A DNA stretch of 34,075 nt from ANME-2 cluster archaeon (GTDB lineage Archaea > Halobacteriota > Methanosarcinia > Methanosarcinales > Methanocomedenaceae), in contig JAMJFQ010000003.1 in the NCBI GenBank assembly GCA_023544605.1, positions 1 to 34,075 on the forward strand, read 5' to 3'. How positions within the stretch are numbered: position 1 is the stretch's first letter; each line of letters begins with the position of its first letter. The notes beneath the pieces were generated by a model that ran no database searches, was not told where the DNA came from, and saw only the letters and a list, made by a program, of their open reading frames with translations. Of this stretch, positions 1 through 8,660 are shown piece by piece. Both the position numbers and the translations under genes were made by a program.

Positions 1-15
1 AGTTTGGGAATGAAA

Positions 16-89
16 ACAGATTCTGAATTTTGATGTAATAGATCAACAAACAGATTCTGAATTTTGATGTAATAGATCAACAAACAGAT
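16..89. repeat. 34-bp tandem direct repeat, about 2.2 copies (acagattctgaattttgatgtaatagatcaacaa)
   Basis: Two copies at 16-49 and 50-83, then a partial third (acagat) at 84-89. Confidence 0.9.
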
Positions 90-130
90 CACTGCGGTAA
101 ACATTGTATTATATCACATAACTGGATTAC

Positions 131-308
131 GGCACAATACCAAAATCCAGTTATACAGTGAATATATCTTAAATAGATACGACTACAAATCTGTGTTAAT
201 CAGTGAAATCCGTGTCTTTTTATATTTCCAGACACTGATTAACACCGATTCACACAGATTTTACCTAAAGTCGGTGTCAACAAAATAACTGATTTTTGGA
301 ACAGTGCC
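131..308 (-). mobile_element. MITE-like element, about 178 bp, with terminal inverted repeats and an internal imperfect hairpin (copy A)
   Basis: Left end GGCACAATACCAAAATCCAGTTAT; reverse complement of the right end GGCACTGTTCCAAAAATCAGTTAT. The interior has the inverted pair AAATCTGTGTTAATCAGTG / CACTGATTAACACCGATTCACACAGATTT. Closely similar in inverted orientation to 22744-22919. Confidence 0.75.
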
Positions 309-670
309 TTAGCACATATCATCTGCTAATCCGATCCCTCCTTCAGCTCTCCTGCCGCCCCTTTTGGTTCACTTATACAGGGTACGCCGTTCTGATTTGC
401 TCTCGACCGCCCTTGTGGTGTGGGGGGCTGGCTAGTGCTTTTCAATTAATCTGGTAATTTATTTTATGGAATTCGAAACATTATTACTGAACTAATTTTA
501 TGGATAAGTCCTTCATTTCCAATGGAGACAGCCCTTCTCAAGATACTCTCCGCCGCCCGTCCTCTTCACTCCTAGGCACTGTCCCTCTATCACTCAAAAG
601 ACCGCCCTGACTTATGCTACCGCCACCCTTTACCACAAGTAGCTACACCCGGTGCATCAGAATAGTGGGA

Positions 671-1162
671 TTACCCTTCGCCCCATCTTTTTGCCTCAAT
701 CCTGTAGAGTCCATCTACTCGCTCTATTTTCGGGAATTCCCTTATCTCATCCACCCGGAACCCCTTCCCATCCGCTTCGAATCTCTCGGCCACAACGTTC
801 CAAGGAATAGCAAAGGCAACCCGCCCCTTGCCTACACCCTGCCGCAGTTCCACTGCTAAAAACCCTTTCCTGCCTGAGAGCCTGAGGAAATCCGACATCC
901 TGTCCACCTGGTGCGCTCCCTGTTTGTCTGTTGTGAAATGCTGGGTGAAATACAGTGCTTTCGTTCCCTTGTCAGTAGAGATGCTCTTGCATTCGATACC
1001 AAGGTAGTAGTCAGGGTGGAGGGAATCCACAATAACATCCAGGAACTGGTGGGTGAACCTGTGCTGTTTGAGTCTGAAAGAGATTCCTTTGATGCCGTTT
1101 TCCTGGAAAAATATGTTGAATGATCTTACAAGCTGTCGTTCGAACTCTGTCATATCATGCAC
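671..1162 (-). CDS. Conserved hypothetical protein, possible PD-(D/E)XK nuclease-like fold
   Basis: 163-aa ORF with FLDVIVDS...YYLGIECKSIS, resembling D-Xn-E-X-K. Confidence 0.5.
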   Translation of the reverse strand: MHDMTEFERQLVRSFNIFFQENGIKGISFRLKQHRFTHQFLDVIVDSLHPDYYLGIECKSISTDKGTKALYFTQHFTTDKQGAHQVDRMSDFLRLSGRKGFLAVELRQGVGKGRVAFAIPWNVVAERFEADGKGFRVDEIREFPKIERVDGLYRIEAKRWGEG

Positions 1163-1279
1163 CGCGTTGTACGTGGTGTAGTGTTTTCGTCATAACCATT
1201 TTAATGTTGCTATCAGTATTGCTATTATGTATCATCATATTCAATCAGGCACTATCAGGAACCATCAGGTTTAACTTCA

Positions 1280-1483
1280 ATGAAATCTTATCAGGGGTCA
1301 ATGAAAAAGATATATCTGGAGATAGGTTCTTCAGTGGGCCTGGTACTTTTATTCATCATTGCCCTGGTCATTGTTAACACAACATTTGTGGCTCATTCCG
1401 CTTATGGTAATGTTGCATTGCTCTTAGTTTTCGTAATCGTCGCTGGGATAATTGGTCTCAAGCTGGCTGAAATTCAAGATTAG
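1280..1483 (+). CDS. Small membrane protein
   Basis: 67-aa ORF with two hydrophobic segments (VGLVLLFIIALVIV; VALLLVFVIVAGIIGL). Confidence 0.5.
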   Translation: MKSYQGSMKKIYLEIGSSVGLVLLFIIALVIVNTTFVAHSAYGNVALLLVFVIVAGIIGLKLAEIQD

Positions 1484-1510
1484 CTGTTTCCCAAAAACCC
1501 GGGGGAAAGG

Positions 1511-1520
1511 TTTTTATATA
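1511..1520 (+). promoter_or_regulatory. Candidate archaeal TATA box upstream of the roadblock gene
   Basis: aaaggtttttatataag about 40 bp before the ATG at 1561. Confidence 0.45.
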
Positions 1521-1560
1521 AGATACTCTTACATTTAATTATTTAAACAGTGAAACAGGC

Positions 1561-1929
1561 ATGTCTAAAAGCATAAATATGGACATATTGTTCAAAAAAG
1601 TACAAAAAGACCTGTCGAACCTAAAGGGAGTGAAAAAATCCCTGGTTGCCAGTCAAGATGGATATATCTTCAGCAATACTGCCGAGTCAATGTTAGAAAT
1701 GTATGCAAAGGCATCGGCAGCACTGTTAAGGACAGCAGATACAGCCACAGCAAAAGTGGGTAGGAATTGTTCAAAACGGGTGGTCATAGACTACCCTAAT
1801 GAAAGGCTTATAGCCATACGTGCAGGCCCCAAAGCCCTTGTGGCAGTCATTGCAAGAACCGGCACCGGACTGGATCCCCTCATAATAGAACTCGACAAAG
1901 CTGCAGATAAGGTCCGAGAGATAATATAG
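1561..1929 (+). CDS. Roadblock/LC7 domain protein
   Basis: 122 aa; VQKDLSNLKGVKKSLVASQDGYIFSN... followed by a typical roadblock pattern. Confidence 0.75.
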   Translation: MSKSINMDILFKKVQKDLSNLKGVKKSLVASQDGYIFSNTAESMLEMYAKASAALLRTADTATAKVGRNCSKRVVIDYPNERLIAIRAGPKALVAVIARTGTGLDPLIIELDKAADKVREII

Positions 1930-1998
1930 TCCTTCAAACTAAATATTTAAGGGTCTTGAAAACTGTCTGAGCTGACAGCATTTAACAGAGGTATACCC

Positions 1999-3006
1999 TT
2001 GACAAACACGTCAGGACCCATTATTCTCGGAATAGAAGGCACAGCATGGAACCTGAGCGCAGCCATCGTGGATTACAACGATGTAATAACAGAGACCACA
2101 GCTACTTATTCTCCACCCACTGGCGGCATTCATCCCAGGGAAGCATCCCAGCACCATGCCGACCACATAGGATCAGTAATCACAAAGGTATTTTTAGAAG
2201 CAGATGGTAAGGGAATCAATCCTTCTGACATTGATGCAGTGGCATTCTCCCAGGGTCCGGGTTTAGGACCATGCCTGCGTACTGTAGCTACTGCTGCCAG
2301 GGCACTATCCCTTTCGTTGGACATCCCGCTCATAGGTGTTAACCACTGCATCGCCCACATCGAGGTCGGGCGCTGGAAAACTGATGCCGTCGATCCGGTG
2401 GTGCTGTATGTAAGTGGAGCCAATTCACAAGTACTGGCATACAGGAAGGGGCGGTACCGGGTATTTGGGGAGACCCTGGATATAGGCATTGGTAACGCTC
2501 TTGATAAGTTTGCAAGAGGCGCGGGACTTTTGCACCCGGGTGGTCCCAGGATAGAGGAACTGGCCAAAGGAGCCACATCGTACATCCATTTGCCCTATGT
2601 TGTCAAGGGCATGGACTTCTCCTTCACTGGCATGTCCACGGCAGCATCTAACGCCCTTCAATCGTCCCTGTTGGAAGATGTATGTTATTCCCTGCAGGAG
2701 AATGCATTCGCAATGCTGGTAGAGGTGACCGAGCGAGCCGTAGCACATACGGGTAAGGACGAGGTACTACTGGCCGGGGGCGTGGGCGCTAATATGCGGT
2801 TACAGGAGATGTTGAAAATTATGTGCCGTGAGCGTGGTATCAAGTTCTATGCGCCCGAGCGTCGGTTCATGGGAGATAACGGCACTATGATCGCATATCT
2901 GGGACTAATAATGTACCAGCACCATACCTTCACGTCCATATCGCAATCCCATGCGTGGCCCAATTACAGACCTGACGATACGCCCGTGACCTGGCGCCAG
3001 GACTGA
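1999..3006 (+). CDS. kae1: KEOPS subunit Kae1 / tRNA N6-threonylcarbamoyladenosine biosynthesis protein (no Bud32 domain)
   Basis: LGIEGTAWNLSAAIV, HPREASQHHADHI, NHCIAHIEVGRW and LAGGVGANMRLQEML motifs; 335 aa, ending before any kinase domain. TTG start. Confidence 0.93.
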   Translation: MTNTSGPIILGIEGTAWNLSAAIVDYNDVITETTATYSPPTGGIHPREASQHHADHIGSVITKVFLEADGKGINPSDIDAVAFSQGPGLGPCLRTVATAARALSLSLDIPLIGVNHCIAHIEVGRWKTDAVDPVVLYVSGANSQVLAYRKGRYRVFGETLDIGIGNALDKFARGAGLLHPGGPRIEELAKGATSYIHLPYVVKGMDFSFTGMSTAASNALQSSLLEDVCYSLQENAFAMLVEVTERAVAHTGKDEVLLAGGVGANMRLQEMLKIMCRERGIKFYAPERRFMGDNGTMIAYLGLIMYQHHTFTSISQSHAWPNYRPDDTPVTWRQD

Positions 3007-3129
3007 ACACAATCTATCCATTTGAAATCGTGGGGTAAACTACGTATAACTATGGTGATTTATGCTCATATTCCGACAACAAAAGCAAAAAGGAATACTT
3101 ATTTTATGCCTGCCATCGTCATAGGGCTG

Positions 3130-4593
3130 ATGAATGCCAAACCTTTGGAATGGGCAGAAAAATATCGACCCCGGGTGTTGACAGAATTAGCAGGGCACCC
3201 TAATATTGTAAAAGAACTACTTGGGTGGGGGCAGGGCTGGGAGAAGGGTATACCTAAGGACAGGGCGCTGATACTGTACGGCAAACCTGGTATCGGCAAG
3301 ACCTCTGCAGCCTTTGCATTGGCAAACCAGATGGAATGGGATGTAATAGAACTCAACGCCAGTGACCAGCGCACGGCAAGTATCATCCAGAAAGTAGCCG
3401 GTTCTGCAAGTATGATGGGGACCTTTGATGGCACTTCCGGACGGCGCCTCGTCATACTGGATGAAGCCGATAACCTGCACGGCAACTATGACCGGGGCGG
3501 TGCCAGGGCCATCATCAATGTTGTCAAGAACACAAAACAACCTCTCATCCTGATAGCCAACGAGTTCTATGACATGGACTCTGCGCTGCGCCTGGCATGT
3601 AAACCGGTACAGTTTCGGGTAATGAACAACACTACCATGGTGAATGTACTCAAATCTATCTGCAGGCAAGAAGGTGTCATGGCGGGTGTTGGCGTTATAG
3701 AGCAGATCGCCGACAATGCCGGTGGAGATCTGCGAAGCGCTATTAATGACCTGCAGGCTATCGCTATAGGGAAACATGAACTTGATGTGGATGATATCGT
3801 CACTGCTCCAAGAGATACCAGGGAAACAGTTTTTAGGGCAATGGACAAGATATTCAAAGCCTCTGACATGAGGTCTGCCCAGGAAGCTGCATGGCATGTG
3901 GATGAGAGTCCTGATAATCTTATCAACTGGATAGACGAGAACCTGCCTGTAGGATATACGGATGAGAGGGATATGTCGGCTGGTTTTTGCCAGTTGTCCA
4001 GGGCAGACCAGTTCCTTGGTCGGGTAAGGATCAGGCAGAACTACAGGCTGTGGCGGTATGCCAGCCTGTTCATGACAGGCGGTGTGGCTGCTGTTAAGAC
4101 CCGGAACTATACAGGTTATAACAAATACCAGGCTCCTCAATTCTGGAAGAAACTTGGACAGACCAGGGCAAAACGCAATATAAGGGATTCCCTTGCCGGT
4201 AAGATTGGGGGTATATGCCATGTATCCAAGAGATATGCACGCTCAGACCTTATCTGGTTCTTTAAGCATATGATGAATAGTAAGGAACATGCTGTTGATG
4301 TGGCTGCTGAATTGGAAATGAATCCTGATGAGATAGCGTTTTTACTTGATACCAAGGCATCCACCAAGAAGGTCAAGACTATTTATGAGTCAGCCCAGCA
4401 ATTGATTCAGGCACGAGTGGAACATGATATAGAGGTGTTCGGCGGATTTACACATACAGCGCCGGTAGATGAACATCAGCTTGAACTGGACTTAATTGAA
4501 GCAGACAATAATGGCGATGCAGATGAGCCACTGGAAGATAACATTGCCAGCAAAGGAGATACAAAAAACCAGAGTTCGTTATTCGATTTTTGA
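3130..4593 (+). CDS. rfcL: Replication factor C large subunit
   Basis: Walker A LYGKPGIGKTS, Walker B LVILDEAD, LEWAEKYRP N-terminus; C-terminal PIP-box-like QSSLFDF. Start trimmed from ORF 3022. Confidence 0.93.
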   Translation: MNAKPLEWAEKYRPRVLTELAGHPNIVKELLGWGQGWEKGIPKDRALILYGKPGIGKTSAAFALANQMEWDVIELNASDQRTASIIQKVAGSASMMGTFDGTSGRRLVILDEADNLHGNYDRGGARAIINVVKNTKQPLILIANEFYDMDSALRLACKPVQFRVMNNTTMVNVLKSICRQEGVMAGVGVIEQIADNAGGDLRSAINDLQAIAIGKHELDVDDIVTAPRDTRETVFRAMDKIFKASDMRSAQEAAWHVDESPDNLINWIDENLPVGYTDERDMSAGFCQLSRADQFLGRVRIRQNYRLWRYASLFMTGGVAAVKTRNYTGYNKYQAPQFWKKLGQTRAKRNIRDSLAGKIGGICHVSKRYARSDLIWFFKHMMNSKEHAVDVAAELEMNPDEIAFLLDTKASTKKVKTIYESAQQLIQARVEHDIEVFGGFTHTAPVDEHQLELDLIEADNNGDADEPLEDNIASKGDTKNQSSLFDF

Positions 4594-4604
4594 GGATTAC
4601 ACAG

Positions 4605-5210
4605 ATGACGGGAAAACTGATAACACTTGAAGGTATTGACGGTTCAGGCAAATCCACGATGAGAAAACGCCTGGAACATCATTTCAGGGATGACCCTGGC
4701 GTGATATTTACCAGGGAACCCACCAGGGATTGGACAGGTGAGGCAGTGAACCGGGCCATAAGGGAAGAAACTGACCATTTGGCAGAGTTATTCTTATTTG
4801 TTGCAGACCATGCAAACCACCTGAGCAGGACAATAAGACCTGCCCTTGAAAATAATAAGACCGTGATATCTGACAGATACTCGGACAGCAGGTATGCATA
4901 CCAGGGTGCCACGTTAAATGGGATCATCAATAAGCCCATGGAATGGGTTATAGAAATTCACAAAGGTTGGACTGTGGTCCCAGATAGTACTATCCTGTTC
5001 GATGTCAGCCCGGAAGTGGCAGTTTCCAGGGTGGGGAACCGTGACCATCAGACCAAGTTCGAGAAGATCAGTTTCCTGGAGCAAGTGCGCTCAAATTATC
5101 TTAGACTGGTAGATATACAGCCGGAGCGTTTCATTATTGTGGATGCTGAGCAACCATTTAGTAAGGTAGAACAAGCAGTGTTCAAAGCTGTAAAAGATAA
5201 TATGGCTTAA
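4605..5210 (+). CDS. tmk: dTMP kinase
   Basis: LITLEGIDGSGKSTMRKRLE P-loop, FTREPT, DRYSDSRYAYQGA; ATG at 4605 preceded by gagg. Confidence 0.93.
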   Translation: MTGKLITLEGIDGSGKSTMRKRLEHHFRDDPGVIFTREPTRDWTGEAVNRAIREETDHLAELFLFVADHANHLSRTIRPALENNKTVISDRYSDSRYAYQGATLNGIINKPMEWVIEIHKGWTVVPDSTILFDVSPEVAVSRVGNRDHQTKFEKISFLEQVRSNYLRLVDIQPERFIIVDAEQPFSKVEQAVFKAVKDNMA

Positions 5211-5236
5211 CAAATCACCAAAATAATAAAAATGAA

Positions 5237-5530
5237 TGGTGGGCTGACCCTCCAGATTTTGGAGGGCTCCCGGTTAGGGACTTACGCTTGCATTCACCCA
5301 CTCCTGCGCACGTACGTACATCGTACACATGCACCAACGTTCTTGAAATGAAGGAGGGAGGTCTGACCCTTCAAGACTATGTTCTGTCTTGTGCCTCTCA
5401 CGGCAATGTCAGTCAGCTCCGATATGTTATCGGAAGCATATACCTTCACTCTTTCATTGCTAGCCCACGTAGCATGCACTTCAGTGGTGTCAGTTCTATT
5501 TCTGACCTCGAAATACTGAAGCATGGTTTA
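5237..5530 (-). mobile_element. Probable degenerate 3' end of an IS200/IS605 (IS1341-type) tnpB with an omega-RNA-like terminal hairpin
   Basis: Minus-strand fragments in different frames: EIELTPLKCMLRG, and ...GECKRKSLTGSPPKSGGSAHH. The terminal hairpin is CCCTCC-aaaatct-GGAGGG (5248-5266). The frame is broken. Confidence 0.45.
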
Positions 5531-5655
5531 TGTTGTTCTATACTCTATTATATTTTTTGGTAAATAACCAGATAACACCATTGAATATAAAATTGATAAC
5601 AATTACGATAACAATTAGGGTAATGAATAGAATAACTGGCCCGACAATAACGAAT

Positions 5656-6399
5656 TTAAATTGCCCTTGCAAATGTAATGAAACCAGTATGCCCTACCCT
5701 GCTCGTGGATGGGCGTGTCCCCCTTTCGCTGAATGATATTTCTCTCTGGGTACACTCCAGGGTGACCACCTCTTCAAATTTTGCAGAATTTATAGCCATG
5801 CGAACATCCCTGGCTTGCTCTATAAAAGGTGAGAACACCACAAGATATCCACCGGGTTTGAGCACCAGTAGGACATAGGGCACAACTTCAGCTGCTGTGT
5901 GCATATCAAGGGTTACCACATCAAAGGTCTCATCCAATGAACGTATTTCCTCAACTAAATCGCCCCCCCTGACATCCACGTTATCAAGTCCTGCTAGTGC
6001 AATGTTTGACCTTGCCACCTCTGCAAAATCCTCCCTTACCTCAAAGGTCACAACCTTCCTGGCAACAAGCCCCAGATAGATGGCAAGGATACCTGAACCC
6101 GTACCAGCATCCAATACAGTATCCTCTTTATTGAGACCAGTGTGGCCCATTATCATCCCGATATCTTTTGGACTAATAGGAGCCCCGGTTCGTTTTATAG
6201 AATTGAAAAGATCAATAGCCCTCAGGCGATATATCTCCATTTCAAAACCAAGGTGGGATGCGATAATGTCTCCATACTCCTTTTCCAGAAGTTGACCCAA
6301 CTTGAAAACTCCCACTTCGGTATGAAGGTCTTCATTACCTGCACTAACAATATATTTCTTACCGCCCCCTTTAAGCAGTACAGCCACTCCCTGTTTCAA
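5656..6399 (-). CDS. trmI: tRNA (adenine-N1)-methyltransferase, TrmI family
   Basis: GHTGLNKEDTVLDAGTGSGILAIYLGLVARKVVTFEVRED SAM-binding motif; N-terminal domain typical of archaeal TrmI. Confidence 0.85.
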   Translation of the reverse strand: MKQGVAVLLKGGGKKYIVSAGNEDLHTEVGVFKLGQLLEKEYGDIIASHLGFEMEIYRLRAIDLFNSIKRTGAPISPKDIGMIMGHTGLNKEDTVLDAGTGSGILAIYLGLVARKVVTFEVREDFAEVARSNIALAGLDNVDVRGGDLVEEIRSLDETFDVVTLDMHTAAEVVPYVLLVLKPGGYLVVFSPFIEQARDVRMAINSAKFEEVVTLECTQREISFSERGTRPSTSRVGHTGFITFARAI

Positions 6400-6495
6400 A
6401 ATCTATCACACTCAATTGATACTATCCGTGTAATTGGTTTTATCACGGGACAGGTTTCTTCATTAACGTATTTGATAAATTACCCTCCTACTATT

Positions 6496-8046
6496 TCAAG
6501 CAGTCTGATTATTGCGAACCAGCAAGGAATGCCCGGTCATCTGGGGTGGGATATCCAGGTGGAGCAGCTCCAGCATGGTGGGGACAATATCCGCAAATAT
6601 CCCTTCCAGCAGGCTTACATTTTCCATTTGTGATACAAAGACCAGCGGCACCCGGTTAGTAGTATGCGCCGTATGTGGGCTGTTATCATCATAGTATATC
6701 ATCTGCTCGCTATTACCGTGATCAGACGTTACCAGTGCTGCACCACCGCAGGACTTTATTGCATCCAGCACCCTGCCCAGGCATTCATCCACAACTTGTG
6801 CAGACTGCACAGCAGCATCCAGCATACCGGTATGTCCCACCATATCCAGATTAGCATAATTAGCTATAATAACATCATAATTCCCGGACGTTATCCTGTT
6901 TTGCAATATTTCGGTCACTTCATAGGCACTCATCTCTGGTTGCAGGTCGTAGGTGGGTACTTTTGGTGAAGGGACAAGCACCCGTTCTTCTCCTGGATAT
7001 GGTTTTTCGACACCTCCATTGAAGAAGAATGTTACATGGGCATATTTTTCTGTCTCAGCAATGTGAAGCTGCCTTTTATTGCATTTGCTCAGATATTCGG
7101 CCAACGTATTTTCAATATGCGCATGGGGGAATGCAAGGGGCAGGTTAAAGGTCTCGTCATACTGGGTCATACAGACAAAATAGATGTCTGGCACCTGTTT
7201 TCGTTCAAAGCCGGAAAAATCATTTAACGTCACGGCGCCTGTCAGTTCCCTTGCCCTATCAGGTCTGAAATTGAAGAAAATCACAGCATCGCCATCATTT
7301 ATAGTGGGAGTGGCCTCTTTTCCTGACAACATCACAGTAGGTCTGATGAACTCGTCGTTCTCACCCCTCTCGTAAGCAGACGTCACGGCCTCCTGTGCAC
7401 TGGATGCCTTCTCACCTTCACCCAATGTCAGTGCATTGTATGCCAGGCTGACCCGCTCCCACCTCTTGTCCCGGTCCATGCTATAATACCGGCCACTTAC
7501 TGTGGCTATCTTCCCAACACCAAGTTCTTGCATTCGGTTTTCGGTCCGCATGATATATTGCAGGGCGGACCGGGGCGGTACATCCCTGCCATCCAAAAAA
7601 GCATGAATAAATACCCTGTCAAGTCCTATCTGCTTAGCCATCTCCAGCAACGAGAACAGATGGTCAATATGACTGTGGACGCCTCCATCAGACAACAAGC
7701 CCATAAGGTGAAGTGAGGACCCCATCTCCAGCGCATGATTAAAAGCACTTCTTAATACCTCATTGGAAAAAAAATCACCATTACCTATAGAATTATTTAT
7801 CATGGTAATGTCCTGGTATACCACCCTGCCCGAACCCAGGTTCAGGTGTCCAACCTCGCTATTCCCCATAAGACCTTCTGGGAGACCCACCGATTTACCA
7901 GAAGACTCTAGAGTAGTATTAGGATATTCACTCAACAGCCGGTCCATCACTGGTGTATGAGCTAGAGCTACTGCATTTCCCTCAGCTCGCTGATTAATGC
8001 CCCAACCGTCAAGTATTACCAGAACAATCGGTTTTGGAACTACCAT
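6496..8046 (-). CDS. gpmI: 2,3-bisphosphoglycerate-independent phosphoglycerate mutase
   Basis: VLVILDGWGINQ, GNSEVGHLNLGSGRVVYQD, HAFLDGRDVPPRSA, TSDHGNSEQM, PHTAHTTNRVPLVF. Confidence 0.97.
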   Translation of the reverse strand: MVVPKPIVLVILDGWGINQRAEGNAVALAHTPVMDRLLSEYPNTTLESSGKSVGLPEGLMGNSEVGHLNLGSGRVVYQDITMINNSIGNGDFFSNEVLRSAFNHALEMGSSLHLMGLLSDGGVHSHIDHLFSLLEMAKQIGLDRVFIHAFLDGRDVPPRSALQYIMRTENRMQELGVGKIATVSGRYYSMDRDKRWERVSLAYNALTLGEGEKASSAQEAVTSAYERGENDEFIRPTVMLSGKEATPTINDGDAVIFFNFRPDRARELTGAVTLNDFSGFERKQVPDIYFVCMTQYDETFNLPLAFPHAHIENTLAEYLSKCNKRQLHIAETEKYAHVTFFFNGGVEKPYPGEERVLVPSPKVPTYDLQPEMSAYEVTEILQNRITSGNYDVIIANYANLDMVGHTGMLDAAVQSAQVVDECLGRVLDAIKSCGGAALVTSDHGNSEQMIYYDDNSPHTAHTTNRVPLVFVSQMENVSLLEGIFADIVPTMLELLHLDIPPQMTGHSLLVRNNQTA

Positions 8047-8067
8047 TATATAGCAACCTTCATTGAG

Positions 8068-8550
8068 CTATTTCTTCTTTCCGAAGAGTTCATTCATGGT
8101 AATAATACTTCCAATTACCAATACAATTACAGACGCAATATTGAACATTAAGGAAGTATTATAATCCTGCCATATCTCACCCGTACGGTTGGTGCCCAAT
8201 GGAATAACTAACGGCTCAAGCAGTGTCATATCCATTTTAGTATACAGGTAAATGGTAATTCCAACAATGATAAAGAACACCCCAAATACCAGATCAGGTG
8301 TATATAGGGTATGTCTATACTCGATCTTCTTCAGCGGTATCTGGAATTCGCCAAGGATCTCATCTTCTACTATCCTTCCCTCTACCCTGGCCAACAATTC
8401 CCTGTACTTAGTACTAAGACTGTTTTTGGTATGTTCAGATATCTCCTGATTCTGGTACTTCTCTTCTATCCTGATAAGAGCTCCTTCAATTTTAGTTTTG
8501 ATGCGATTTAGCTGAAAGATCATCTGTTCTTTTTGGACCATACTCTGCAC
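8068..8550 (-). CDS. Hypothetical membrane protein (N-terminal coiled coil, two predicted TM helices)
   Basis: 160-aa ORF; helical N-terminus, then FGVFFIIVGITIYLYT and IASVIVLVIGSIITM. Confidence 0.6.
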   Translation of the reverse strand: MQSMVQKEQMIFQLNRIKTKIEGALIRIEEKYQNQEISEHTKNSLSTKYRELLARVEGRIVEDEILGEFQIPLKKIEYRHTLYTPDLVFGVFFIIVGITIYLYTKMDMTLLEPLVIPLGTNRTGEIWQDYNTSLMFNIASVIVLVIGSIITMNELFGKKK

Positions 8551-8660
8551 CTTCTAAATTAATATATGATATTAATAATTAAGATATATAGCAATATATC
8601 TTTTACTACCATAAAAAAGAATAAGAGTACATGAAACTGTTCATGCACTCACGTTCATTT

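Noticed and set aside
16-89. Tandem 34-bp repeats could suggest a CRISPR array.
   Set aside because: The units are directly contiguous with no spacers and only two full copies; no cas genes are present.
575-585. GGCACTGTCCC resembles the MITE terminus.
   Set aside because: Only about 11 nt match and the following bases diverge; no partner end was found.
3217-4221. Long 334-aa minus-strand ORF opposite rfcL.
   Set aside because: Antisense to a clear rfcL gene and has no recognisable domain; shadow ORF.
5294-5524. 76-aa minus-strand ORF as a real protein gene.
   Set aside because: It cuts across what looks like a frame-broken tnpB/omega-RNA relic; no domain is recognisable in its own frame.
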